Source of the DNA: Ignavibacteria bacterium UBA2373
GTDB taxonomy: Bacteria > Bacteroidota > Ignavibacteria > Kapaibacteriales > UBA961
NCBI GenBank assembly: GCA_002344005.1
Contig: DDTD01000047.1
Span: 5,613-32,599 of the forward strand
Direction: 5' to 3'
Length of the DNA: 26,987 nucleotides
The notes beneath the pieces were generated by a model. The model was not told the DNA's origin, made no database searches, and saw only the letters and a list, made by a program, of their open reading frames with translations. This document shows, in pieces, positions 1-7,471 of this stretch (positions within the stretch are counted from its first letter, which is position 1; each line of letters starts with the position of its first letter). The translations under genes were made by a program, and so were the position numbers.

Positions 1-1
1 T

Positions 2-1207
2 ATTGCAAGTGGTTTTACCAATACGATTCAAACCGATGCTGACTATAACGTTATCGGTGGCGGTAGTACTAATACAGTCACAAGTTCCGACAGTTCGGTC
101 ATTGGCGGTGGTGCAATGAACCTTATCACGACGGATGCTGATGCTTCTGTTATTGGTGGCGGTATAAGCAATACCATTGAAACGACATCCTTAGCAGGTG
201 TTATTGGTGGTGGTCATGGCAATATCATGACAAACACGGACAGTTCCACGATTGGTGGCGGTGCCGTTAATCGTATTCTTGAAAATTCTGATGCTTCGAC
301 CATCGGCGGTGGTATGAATAATACCGTAACGACAAGCTCCCGTGCTTCCACGATTGGTGGCGGTCGTTCCAACATGATTACCACGAATGCGAATTATGGC
401 GGCATTGCAAGTGGTAATACCAATACGATTCAAACCAACGCTGACTATAACTTTATCGGTGGCGGTAGTACTAATACAGTCACAAGTTCCGACAGTTCGG
501 TCATCGGTGGTGGTGCTAGAAACCTTATCACGACGGATGCTGATGCTTCTGTTATTGGTGGCGGTATAAACAATACCATTCAAACGACATCCTTAGCAGG
601 TATTATTGGTGGTGGTCATGGCAATATCATGACCGACACAGATAGCTCTACAATCGGTGGTGGTGCGGTAAACCGTATTTTAGATAATTCTGATGCTTCG
701 ACCATTGGTGGTGGTACGAATAATACGGTAATGACTACATCCAGTGCTTCGACCATTGGTGGTGGTCGTGCCAATGCAATAACCGTAAGCTCCAACTATG
801 GCGGTATCGCCAGTGGTTATAGTAATACAGTTCAAACGAATGCCAACTATAGCTTTATCGGCGGCGGTACTATGAATACCGTTACTAATACTGATAGCGC
901 AACTATCAGTGGCGGTGCTATGAATGTTATCACGACGGAGGCAGATGCATCCACTATCGGTGGCGGTACTAATAATACAATCAATAATAATTCACGCTCA
1001 TCAACCATCAGTGGTGGTCATACCAATACCATCGGTACAGGTTCTTTCTCCGTAACTATCGGTGGCGGTAATACAAACGACATAGGTAATGATGCTAATT
1101 ATGCAACCATCGGTGGCGGTCTTAATAATAATATCGCTGCTAATGGCACAAATTCAGCAATTCTTGGCGGTACATTAAATGACCTTGGTACTACGACGGG
1201 TGTTACG
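2..1207 (+). repeat. 402-bp coding superrepeat (three copies)
   Basis: The segment starting I-A-S-G recurs at 2, 404 and 806, exactly 402 bp (134 residues) apart, with the same order of IGGG units in each copy. Copies 1 and 2 are nearly identical where they overlap. Copy 3 diverges towards its end. Each copy has eight units: one IASG and seven IGGG or ISGG. After about 1210 the long period is lost and only short units remain. The left edge cuts the array, so more copies may lie upstream. Confidence 0.85.
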
Positions 1208-3472
1208 AATGCGGTCATCGGTGGTGGTAATAATAATAATATTGCCGATGGCGGAAATAATTCTTCTATACTTGGTGGTAGAAGTAATGATATAGCCGCT
1301 GCGACGGATGCAACCATCGGTGGCGGTAATGATAATAATATCGGAGCAAGTTCCACAGGAGCAACGATTGGTGGCGGTACAACGAATAATATTTTAACCA
1401 CAGCTACAAATTCAACGATTAGCGGTGGTATTGATAATAATATCGGTACAGCAATAAATGCTATCGTCGGTGGCGGAAATGATAATAATATTGCTACGGG
1501 TAGTACAAACTCAGCGATTCTTGGCGGTACATTAAATGATATTAACGGTGCAACCGATGCGACTATCGGTGGCGGTAATAATAATAATATTGCTTCGGGT
1601 GCGAATTTCGGTGCCATCCTCGGGGGTGCTTCCAATAATATCAATCAAGGAACACATAATACCATCAGTGGCGGTAATACCAACAGCATCGGTACAGGTA
1701 ATAATAATGCCATTATCGGTGGTACAAATAATATCGTTGGCGGTAATAATAGTGCTGTTCTTGGTGGTATAAATAACTCTGCCAATGGTAATCAATCTTT
1801 TGTATGGGGAAGAAATTCAACAGCAGGTAATAACTCGGTTGCTTTAGGCGATACGGCAACAGCTGCAGATAATGAATTTGAAGCAAAATATCCGGGTGGA
1901 TTTGTTTTCACAGGTGAAGGTACTGCTTCGGGTAATAATAATTTTATTGCAACATTCCATAATCGCAGCACAGCATCAGTTACCGGCAACCTAGCACAAA
2001 CAACAAATGCTGCTGCCAATGGTATAGCAATTAAAATTGATGCAACAACGACCAATATAAGTAATGACTTTGTGCGCTTTATAAATGGCGGAGGCACTAC
2101 AGTCGGTCGTATCGAAGGTCAAACAGTTGCGGAACTTCCAAGTGACAGTGAGCACTTGAATTGGGTACGTGCCCTTGAAGGAGCTATTGACCAAGCAGAA
2201 AAAGCAGTTGGTTTCAAAACTGCTGATTTAGTTATTGCAGTAGCAGATCTCGGAATAGAAATAGCTGATATTGCTGTCGGTTCAGGAAAAGTAGCAGCCG
2301 ATATTTCTTGTGCAGCCGGTACTTTGGGCTTATGTTCAGGACCTGTTGCGGCGACTACAGCGGAATTGGTTGTAACTATCGCTAATGTGATTAAACTTGG
2401 CGCTAATGTTGTGAATGAAGGTATTCAGCTTGGTTTTGCCGGTGATGCTCTTGCTGGTGCAAAAAAAGCCAAATGTGATTATGATACAATGATGGTTGCT
2501 AATATTGGTGTTACCTATGAATCAGGTTCTGCCGATTATGCCGAATGGTTGCCCAAAGCACATAAAAATGAAAAATTTGCTGTAGCAGATATCGTTGGTG
2601 TTAAAGGCGGAAAAATCAGCAAAGTAACAGATGATGCAGAGCAATTTATGGTCATTTCTCTCAAACCGATTGTGCTTGGTAATACACCCGAAAATGGTAA
2701 AGCAAAAGAATATGAAAAAGTTGCCTTTATGGGTCAAGTTCCCGTGCGCGTTCTCGGTGCTGTGAATCTCGGCGATTATATCCTTCCAAGCGGTAATAAT
2801 AATGGACTTGGCATTGCAGTTTCTCCGGCAAATATGAAACCCCAAGATTATAAAAAAATCGTTGGTGTGGCATGGTCAGCCGGTACAAATCCCGATTTGA
2901 ATACTATCAGAGTGGCGGTTGGATTAAACACTAATTCTCTTGCAGCAGTGATTGAACAACAAAATCAAGAGATTCAAGCACTTAAACAAGCGATGGCAAA
3001 ATCGGATGAACGTTTCGATCAAATGAATTCTGCACTTGCCATGTTAGTGCCGGGCTACAAACAAGTCATTAAATTACCGACACAGAATGTACCGACAAAT
3101 AATCCTTCTGTGCCGCAGCCGGATTATTTAGATGCCGTTCTTGGTGGTGGTGGTCTGCCGCAGCAACAATTGGCAGCTATCAAACGCCCTTCCTCAATTA
3201 CTCCTGTAAGCGATGGATTGCCAAGTTCAAGTAATAATGTGAATATCCCTACTCATTTCTTTAGTGATGATGTGATTAAACAAGCATTTGCGCAAGCAGA
3301 AGAAATGATGATAAAAAGTGGCGGTAATATAGACGCAGACCCATTCTTCGGTAAAATGAAACAAGATCCGGCATATCGTGAAATAGCTATGAAAAAAGTT
3401 CAAAATCATTTGAATAAGTCGGCTTTTGATCAGATAATCAATAATGCTAAAAATACACCCACAAAAAATTAA
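2..3472 (+). CDS. Giant IGGG-repeat surface protein, tail-fibre/adhesin-like (5' end outside window)
   Basis: The frame is open from the left edge, so the start lies outside the window; 1156 residues are visible. About the first 1,780 bases encode IGGGxxN(x)I units of roughly 14-19 residues, rich in Asn, Thr, Ser and Gly. This resembles the stacked beta-roll repeats of YadA-like trimeric adhesin heads and phage fibres. A transition with NSVALG-type repeats follows (about 1780-1850), then an alanine-rich, probably helical stretch (2160-2480). Next is a segment with SADYAEWLP (about 2528-2554), reminiscent of the C-terminal domains of phage tail/neck fibres (peptidase G2 or S74 type). A short coiled coil (about 2940-3045) and a Pro/Asn/Gln-rich tail end the protein. 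I infer a trimeric surface or secreted fibre. The neighbour 36 bp downstream carries a tail-collar domain. The exact family is uncertain because the N-terminus is missing. Confidence 0.75.
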   Translation: MASGFTNTIQTDADYNVIGGGSTNTVTSSDSSVIGGGAMNLITTDADASVIGGGISNTIETTSLAGVIGGGHGNIMTNTDSSTIGGGAVNRILENSDASTIGGGMNNTVTTSSRASTIGGGRSNMITTNANYGGIASGNTNTIQTNADYNFIGGGSTNTVTSSDSSVIGGGARNLITTDADASVIGGGINNTIQTTSLAGIIGGGHGNIMTDTDSSTIGGGAVNRILDNSDASTIGGGTNNTVMTTSSASTIGGGRANAITVSSNYGGIASGYSNTVQTNANYSFIGGGTMNTVTNTDSATISGGAMNVITTEADASTIGGGTNNTINNNSRSSTISGGHTNTIGTGSFSVTIGGGNTNDIGNDANYATIGGGLNNNIAANGTNSAILGGTLNDLGTTTGVTNAVIGGGNNNNIADGGNNSSILGGRSNDIAAATDATIGGGNDNNIGASSTGATIGGGTTNNILTTATNSTISGGIDNNIGTAINAIVGGGNDNNIATGSTNSAILGGTLNDINGATDATIGGGNNNNIASGANFGAILGGASNNINQGTHNTISGGNTNSIGTGNNNAIIGGTNNIVGGNNSAVLGGINNSANGNQSFVWGRNSTAGNNSVALGDTATAADNEFEAKYPGGFVFTGEGTASGNNNFIATFHNRSTASVTGNLAQTTNAAANGIAIKIDATTTNISNDFVRFINGGGTTVGRIEGQTVAELPSDSEHLNWVRALEGAIDQAEKAVGFKTADLVIAVADLGIEIADIAVGSGKVAADISCAAGTLGLCSGPVAATTAELVVTIANVIKLGANVVNEGIQLGFAGDALAGAKKAKCDYDTMMVANIGVTYESGSADYAEWLPKAHKNEKFAVADIVGVKGGKISKVTDDAEQFMVISLKPIVLGNTPENGKAKEYEKVAFMGQVPVRVLGAVNLGDYILPSGNNNGLGIAVSPANMKPQDYKKIVGVAWSAGTNPDLNTIRVAVGLNTNSLAAVIEQQNQEIQALKQAMAKSDERFDQMNSALAMLVPGYKQVIKLPTQNVPTNNPSVPQPDYLDAVLGGGGLPQQQLAAIKRPSSITPVSDGLPSSSNNVNIPTHFFSDDVIKQAFAQAEEMMIKSGGNIDADPFFGKMKQDPAYREIAMKKVQNHLNKSAFDQIINNAKNTPTKN

Positions 3473-3508
3473 TAACAATTTTATTTTATCACAAATTCAC
3501 ATAATGCT

Positions 3509-4501
3509 ATGAAAATACAATATATATTTAGTCTTATTGTTCTGCTTGTGGTGTGTGGCTCATCACAAAGTATCCATGCCGAAGACTTTGAATTTAAAAC
3601 TACACTCATGAAAGAAGTTGCAAAGGAAATTCCAGCAAGAGTAATTCCGGGGTGTAATGGCGGTAGTGATGTAACTATACCGGCGCAAAATTATACGGCA
3701 GTAGAAATTATGGCAACTCCGGCTGATTTTACCGTCGTATCGTTTAGGGTATATTATTCCGATAATATGTCCACACCGCTCTATAATTATTTGAATAATA
3801 CACCGGCTGCTGTTAATTTCAATGCTACAACAGGTGAAATTAGATTTGTTATGACAGGGATTGCGCAAACCCGAAAAGAGCTCACGGCGAGGGTATATCT
3901 CAATGATGGCAATGGAGCTGTGTTTGAAGAAAAAATATTTTTCACAAGCCAAGCAAAAACTGGTCCTCCCGTCGGTTCCATTATGCCATTCTATGGCACA
4001 GCAGCAACAGCAGCAACATTAGAACTCGGTGGTTGGTTTCTTTGTGATGGTCGTTCTATCGCTTCTATTGATAATAATGTATTGTTCCCCGATGAAAAAA
4101 CTGCATTGCAAGCAGTGATTGGCAGTGGTAATTTACCCGATTTGCGCGGTTTATTCTTACGTGGTATAGACCCTGCCGGTGGTCCGAATCAATATGACCC
4201 TGATGCTGACAGAGCTGTGGGTAATGTGCAATCAAGTGAGATACAGGGACACAGTCACAATTATGATAAGGCAAATAGTCCCACAGCAAGCGCAAATGCC
4301 AATGTTAGTGTGAGCACAAATACTGTTTCTGTTATGAATAACGAAGCCGATGTTTCTGTCCTTAACGCTGCGTTCGCAACAGGTGGTGACCACTCGCATA
4401 CTATCAATCATACGACGACTGCGACGACCAATGCAGGAAATGGTACTGATACTCGCCCCGTCAATGCGGCGGTCAATTATCTGATTAAAGTGCGTCATTG
4501 A
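3509..4501 (+). CDS. Exported phage tail-collar domain protein
   Basis: The 330-residue product begins with a signal peptide (hydrophobic residues 5-18, likely cleavage after SIHA, residue 24). Residues 55-147 look like a beta-sandwich, Ig/cadherin-like domain. Residues 152-220 match the phage tail-collar domain: G-S-I-M-P, then GGWFLCDGRSI and NLPDLRGLFLRG. The C-terminal part contains HSH motifs (248-250 and 295-297) and ends TRPVNAAVNYLIKVRH, the usual closing strand of collar-type fibre proteins. Tail-collar domains form the trimeric tips of phage short tail fibres. Here the signal peptide and the adjacent repeat protein argue for a bacterial envelope fibre or adhesin rather than a virion part. 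It lies 36 bp after the repeat gene, probably in one transcript, and is followed by a strong terminator. Its role is inferred. Confidence 0.8.
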   Translation: MKIQYIFSLIVLLVVCGSSQSIHAEDFEFKTTLMKEVAKEIPARVIPGCNGGSDVTIPAQNYTAVEIMATPADFTVVSFRVYYSDNMSTPLYNYLNNTPAAVNFNATTGEIRFVMTGIAQTRKELTARVYLNDGNGAVFEEKIFFTSQAKTGPPVGSIMPFYGTAATAATLELGGWFLCDGRSIASIDNNVLFPDEKTALQAVIGSGNLPDLRGLFLRGIDPAGGPNQYDPDADRAVGNVQSSEIQGHSHNYDKANSPTASANANVSVSTNTVSVMNNEADVSVLNAAFATGGDHSHTINHTTTATTNAGNGTDTRPVNAAVNYLIKVRH

Positions 4502-4522
4502 TGGTGCTATAGTTCTCTCAAT

Positions 4523-4556
4523 AAAAGCCGAGGTCATAAGATTTCGGCTTTTTTTT
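4523..4556 (+). terminator. Rho-independent terminator after the collar gene
   Basis: AAAAGCCGA (4523-4531) pairs with TCGGCTTTT (4544-4552) around a 12-base loop and runs into a T tract ending at 4556. It lies 22 bp after the stop of the collar-domain gene. Confidence 0.85.
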
Positions 4557-4611
4557 ATATGCAAACTGAAAATTTTACTTTTTCGATATAAGAAAAGTCA
4601 TAAAGTTTCAG

Positions 4612-4621
4612 TATGTTTGCA
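4612..4621 (+). promoter_or_regulatory. Bacteroidota-type -7 element upstream of the umuD-like gene
   Basis: TATGTTTGCA fits the Bacteroidota -7 consensus TAnnTTTG, and the trailing CA also appears in the sucD and lepA promoters of this window. No clear -33 TTG was found. It lies 98 bp before the start codon, so the transcript would have a fairly long leader, which contains two GTAC words (4632-4635 and 4645-4648) that could be an operator. Confidence 0.5.
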
Positions 4622-4719
4622 AAGCAAAAAAGTACTATAACAATGTACATCATTTGCAATGCAGCAATTCCCCCAAGATAGAACAAATCATACACAATAT
4701 AACAAAGAGGATGTGAGAG

Positions 4720-5139
4720 ATGAGTATTTACAAAATCTCGCCCGATGATGTGAAACTTAAGCTGTTCAGTCAAAGTGCGGCATGTAGCAATCCGCCCAAA
4801 CTTGCTTTGGATGAAGAACCGACAGAATTTAGTTTTACCGGGCATTGGATACCGAATGTGAAGGATTGTTATGCCGTGACAGCCATAGGTGACAGTATGG
4901 AAAATGCATTGATATTCGAAGGCGATATGCTCGTCATAGATTGTGGTAAAGAGCCGCAACCGCGTTCGATAATTGCTGCATGGCTTAATGGAGAAATTAC
5001 TATTAAACGATTGATATTTGAGGGGATGAGAGTTCTGCTTTACCCAGAGAATGACCGTTATTCCCCTATAGAAATCAAGGATCATGATGATTTTAGAATA
5101 TTGGGTGTTGTAACCTCCATACATCGTAAAGCTGAGTAA
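4720..5139 (+). CDS. umuD: UmuD-like S24 self-cleaving peptidase
   Basis: The 139-residue protein has the size of UmuD and lacks a LexA DNA-binding domain. The Ser of GDSM (S59) and the Lys of TIKRL (K96) match the UmuD/LexA catalytic Ser-Lys dyad (E. coli UmuD S60 and K97). The C-terminal PENDRYSPIEI and GVVTSI strands also align with UmuD. In E. coli, UmuD cleaves itself between Cys24 and Gly25 with RecA help and then partners UmuC in polymerase V. Here the aligned site is Cys22-Ser23. AGAGG at 4706-4710 is a plausible ribosome-binding site for the chosen ATG. No umuC/dinB gene follows: the gene stands alone between two terminators, with sucD next. It could instead be another S24 regulator, but the length and motifs favour UmuD. 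Confidence 0.85.
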   Translation: MSIYKISPDDVKLKLFSQSAACSNPPKLALDEEPTEFSFTGHWIPNVKDCYAVTAIGDSMENALIFEGDMLVIDCGKEPQPRSIIAAWLNGEITIKRLIFEGMRVLLYPENDRYSPIEIKDHDDFRILGVVTSIHRKAE

Positions 5140-5165
5140 AACATCACACACAGATAAGGATGAAT

Positions 5166-5204
5166 AAAAGCATGGTTTCACAGAAACTGTGCTTTTGTTT
5201 TTTT
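5166..5204 (+). terminator. Terminator after the umuD-like gene
   Basis: AAAAGCATGGTTTC (5166-5179) and GAAACTGTGCTTTT (5183-5196) form a 14-bp stem with two G-T wobbles and a three-base loop. A T run ends at 5204. Confidence 0.85.
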
Positions 5205-5279
5205 GTTTAGACCATGTATCAAAAAGACATAACTTTAGTCTATTATGGGAATTTAGCTCATTACGAGCCGTCTTTTTCG

Positions 5280-5289
5280 TAATTTTGCA
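5280..5289 (+). promoter_or_regulatory. Bacteroidota-type -7 element of sucD
   Basis: TAATTTTGCA matches TAnnTTTG and is identical to the element upstream of lepA in this window. It ends 40 bp before the sucD ATG. No convincing -33 element is visible. Confidence 0.6.
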
Positions 5290-5329
5290 GTCTTTATAGT
5301 AAATTTCATCCAAAATAGTAAGAAAACAA

Positions 5330-6328
5330 ATGAGTGTTTTGGTAAACAAATCATCGAAAGTTGTCGTACAAGGCATTACAGGTTCGGAAGGTACATTCCA
5401 TTCTTCGCAAATGCTTCAGTATGGCACAAATGTCATTGCCGGCGTTACACCGGGCAAAGCCGGTATGCAATATATGGGCAAAGGCGACGATCAATTTACG
5501 CGTCCTGTTCCTGTTTTTGATACAGTATCAAGTGCAGTAGCGGCAACAGGAGCAAATGTATCCATTATCTTCGTTCCTGCGGCAGTGGCAGCAGATGCAA
5601 TCCTTGAAGCAATCGAGGCAAAAATTCCTCTTATTGTCTGCATAACCGAAGGTATTCCTGTCCGTGATATGGTGACAGTAAAAGCGGCTCTTGAGTCCTC
5701 ACAATCACGTCTTATCGGACCTAATTGCCCCGGTGTTATCACTCCGGGTGAATGTAAATTGGGTATCATGCCGGGATTCATTCACAATCCGGGTACAATT
5801 GGCGTTGTGTCCCGCAGCGGAACATTAACATACGAAGCCGTAAAACAATTGACAGATGCGGGTCTTGGGCAATCCACCTGTATTGGTATCGGCGGCGATC
5901 CGATTATTGGAACCCGTTTTACCGATGCGCTTGCATTATTCAATGAAGATCCTGATACAGAAGCCGTTATTATGATTGGCGAAATTGGCGGTACGGCAGA
6001 AGAAGAAGCAGCGGAATATGTAAAAAACAATATGAAAAAACCTGTTGTCGGTTTTATTGCCGGTCGTACTGCACCTCCGGGACGTCGTATGGGACATGCA
6101 GGAGCTATTATCTCCGGCGGTAAAGGCACAGCCGATGAAAAAGTAAAAGCAATGCGCGCTGCCGGTATCCATGTTGTTGATTCGCCCGCTGATCTTGGAG
6201 CAACCGTTCTTAAAGCATTGGGCAAAGAACCAATCAAAGCAACAATAAAAGAGCCGGTAAAAACGATAACAGAACAAAAACCGAAAGCAGCAGAGAGCAA
6301 ACCTGTTGCAAAAAAGAAAAAGAAATAA
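5330..6328 (+). CDS. sucD: Succinyl-CoA synthetase (ADP-forming) alpha subunit
   Basis: SucD forms the CoA-binding and phosphohistidine half of succinyl-CoA synthetase, which makes ATP or GTP in the TCA cycle. The N-terminal CoA-binding Rossmann region (VVVQGITGSEGTFHS, residues 11-25) is intact, as is the active-site His in RMGHAGAIISGGKG (H256). GPNCPGVI (130-137) is also typical. At 332 residues the protein is about 40 longer than usual: after residue 300 it carries a Lys/Pro/Glu-rich tail ending in KKKKK. The beta-subunit gene sucC is not adjacent. A single -7 promoter lies 40 bp upstream, and ndk starts 35 bp downstream, so the two are probably cotranscribed. Confidence 0.96.
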   Translation: MSVLVNKSSKVVVQGITGSEGTFHSSQMLQYGTNVIAGVTPGKAGMQYMGKGDDQFTRPVPVFDTVSSAVAATGANVSIIFVPAAVAADAILEAIEAKIPLIVCITEGIPVRDMVTVKAALESSQSRLIGPNCPGVITPGECKLGIMPGFIHNPGTIGVVSRSGTLTYEAVKQLTDAGLGQSTCIGIGGDPIIGTRFTDALALFNEDPDTEAVIMIGEIGGTAEEEAAEYVKNNMKKPVVGFIAGRTAPPGRRMGHAGAIISGGKGTADEKVKAMRAAGIHVVDSPADLGATVLKALGKEPIKATIKEPVKTITEQKPKAAESKPVAKKKKK

Positions 6329-6363
6329 TTTCCACCAATAGATTAAACAAAGGAAAACACCCA

Positions 6364-6792
6364 ATGACAGAACGTACATTAGCTATTATTAAACCGGATG
6401 CTGTTCGCAACAATGTATGTGGCGAAATCCTTGCAAAAATTACTCAAGCGGGCTTTAAAGTACTTGGAACAAAAATGATGCGTATTTCTCCGGCACAAGC
6501 AGGTGAATTTTATGCAGTGCATAAAGAGCGCCCATTTTATGGTGAACTCGTGAACTTTATGAGCAGCGGTGCTATTATGCCGATTGCACTTGAGAAAGAG
6601 AATGCGGTTGCCGATTTCAGAACATTGATTGGTTCAACAGATCCGGCGGAAGCAGCTGAAGGCACAATTCGTAAAGCATTTGCTACTTCAAAGGGAGAAA
6701 ACGCTATCCATGGATCGGATTCAGCAGAAAATGGTCGTAATGAAATAGCTTTTTTCTTTGCTGAAAGTGAGTTGGTTGCCAATCGTGCATAA
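6364..6792 (+). CDS. ndk: Nucleoside diphosphate kinase
   Basis: The 142-residue product has the full family length. It starts with ERTLAIIKPDAV, which carries the conserved nucleotide-contacting Lys. The phosphorylated His lies in NAIHGSDS (H116). HKERPFYGELVNFMSSG (53-69) is a family signature. The enzyme transfers gamma-phosphate from ATP to other nucleoside diphosphates through a phosphohistidine. AAGGAAAA upstream gives a good ribosome-binding site for the ATG. Placement directly after sucD makes sense, since NDK can interconvert the ATP or GTP formed by succinyl-CoA synthetase. A strong terminator follows. Confidence 0.97.
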   Translation: MTERTLAIIKPDAVRNNVCGEILAKITQAGFKVLGTKMMRISPAQAGEFYAVHKERPFYGELVNFMSSGAIMPIALEKENAVADFRTLIGSTDPAEAAEGTIRKAFATSKGENAIHGSDSAENGRNEIAFFFAESELVANRA

Positions 6793-6822
6793 AAAGCCAA
6801 GCAATCATTCATAACTTTATAT

Positions 6823-6863
6823 GACCGTGCATTCTGCCAATAGGGTATGCACGGTCTTTTTTT
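6823..6863 (+). terminator. Terminator after ndk
   Basis: GACCGTGCAT (6823-6832) pairs perfectly with ATGCACGGTC (6847-6856) over a 14-base loop and is followed by seven T (6857-6863). It ends the sucD-ndk transcript. The ATG at 6847 lies in its second arm and is therefore an unlikely start for the next gene. Confidence 0.9.
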
Positions 6864-6876
6864 ATGTGAGAGAACA

Positions 6877-7410
6877 GTGCAACAGTTAGAACAATTATCC
6901 ACGGAAATAATCCATCCCAATCCATATTGGCACTATTGCCATGATACTTATCGTCTTCCCGACGGAAGTGTGGGTGATTATTACTATGCACACACCCACG
7001 GTTCAGTTATTGTTGTTCCATACTTCGAAAATGGAACTTTTTTGATGGTTGAGCAGTACCGCTATTTGAATCGTCGCTATAGTCTTGAATTTCCCGGTGG
7101 AGGAGTTCATGTAGGAAGTACGTCGGAGCAATCCGCCGTCAATGAACTACAAGAAGAAGCCGGTTTGCAATGTACTCTATTGCAAAAACTTGGTGAGTTT
7201 AACCCTTGCAATGGCATTACGGATGAAATCTGTACGGTCTATAGTGCGAAAGGGCTTGTCACTGTGGAAAGTTCGCCTGACATTACAGAGCAATTTTCTA
7301 CAATTGTTCTCGATGCAGATACTTTGCTGCATTATATCCGTGAGGGTAGAATCTGGGATGGAGCAAGCTTATCTGCATGGACATTGTGGCAAATGGCAGA
7401 TACTCTATAA
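6877..7410 (+). CDS. Nudix hydrolase (ADP-ribose pyrophosphatase-like)
   Basis: From a GTG at 6877 the product has 177 residues. GAGAG at 6868-6872 is the ribosome-binding site, and the in-frame ATG at 6847 is rejected because it sits in the ndk terminator. The Nudix fold is indicated by VIVVPYFENGTFLMVEQYRY followed by the Nudix box. The box is GGVHVGSTSEQSAVNELQEE plus AGL: the metal-binding ELQEE glutamates are kept, but the usual Glu of the GE pair is Ser and the Arg of RE is Asn. The context around it, ending with a short beta-helix tail, resembles ADP-ribose/NDP-sugar pyrophosphatases, which hydrolyse nucleoside diphosphates linked to another moiety. The substrate is not decided by the sequence. 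Confidence 0.85.
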   Translation: MQQLEQLSTEIIHPNPYWHYCHDTYRLPDGSVGDYYYAHTHGSVIVVPYFENGTFLMVEQYRYLNRRYSLEFPGGGVHVGSTSEQSAVNELQEEAGLQCTLLQKLGEFNPCNGITDEICTVYSAKGLVTVESSPDITEQFSTIVLDADTLLHYIREGRIWDGASLSAWTLWQMADTL

Positions 7411-7471
7411 ACGATGATTGATCATAGATGGTAACACTGTTTCAATTCACTAATCATACAAGAGAGCATAT

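Noticed and set aside
1099..1644. Minus-strand frame rich in Pro, Ile and Leu over the repeat gene
   Set aside because: It is a mirror of the IGGG repeats in the real plus-strand frame.
2..1780. Regularly spaced repeats that could suggest a CRISPR array
   Set aside because: The repeats lie in one open reading frame, encode IGGGxxN units and have no constant repeat with unique spacers.
1..4501. Prophage
   Set aside because: Only fibre-like domains are present, both probably exported; no capsid, tail, packaging or integrase genes are seen.
4555..5376. Long minus-strand frame of 273 codons
   Set aside because: It is antisense to the umuD-like gene, both terminators and the sucD promoter; its composition is not protein-like.
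6847..6876. Upstream ATG start for the Nudix gene
   Set aside because: The ATG is inside the second arm of the ndk terminator; GTG 6877 has a ribosome-binding site.
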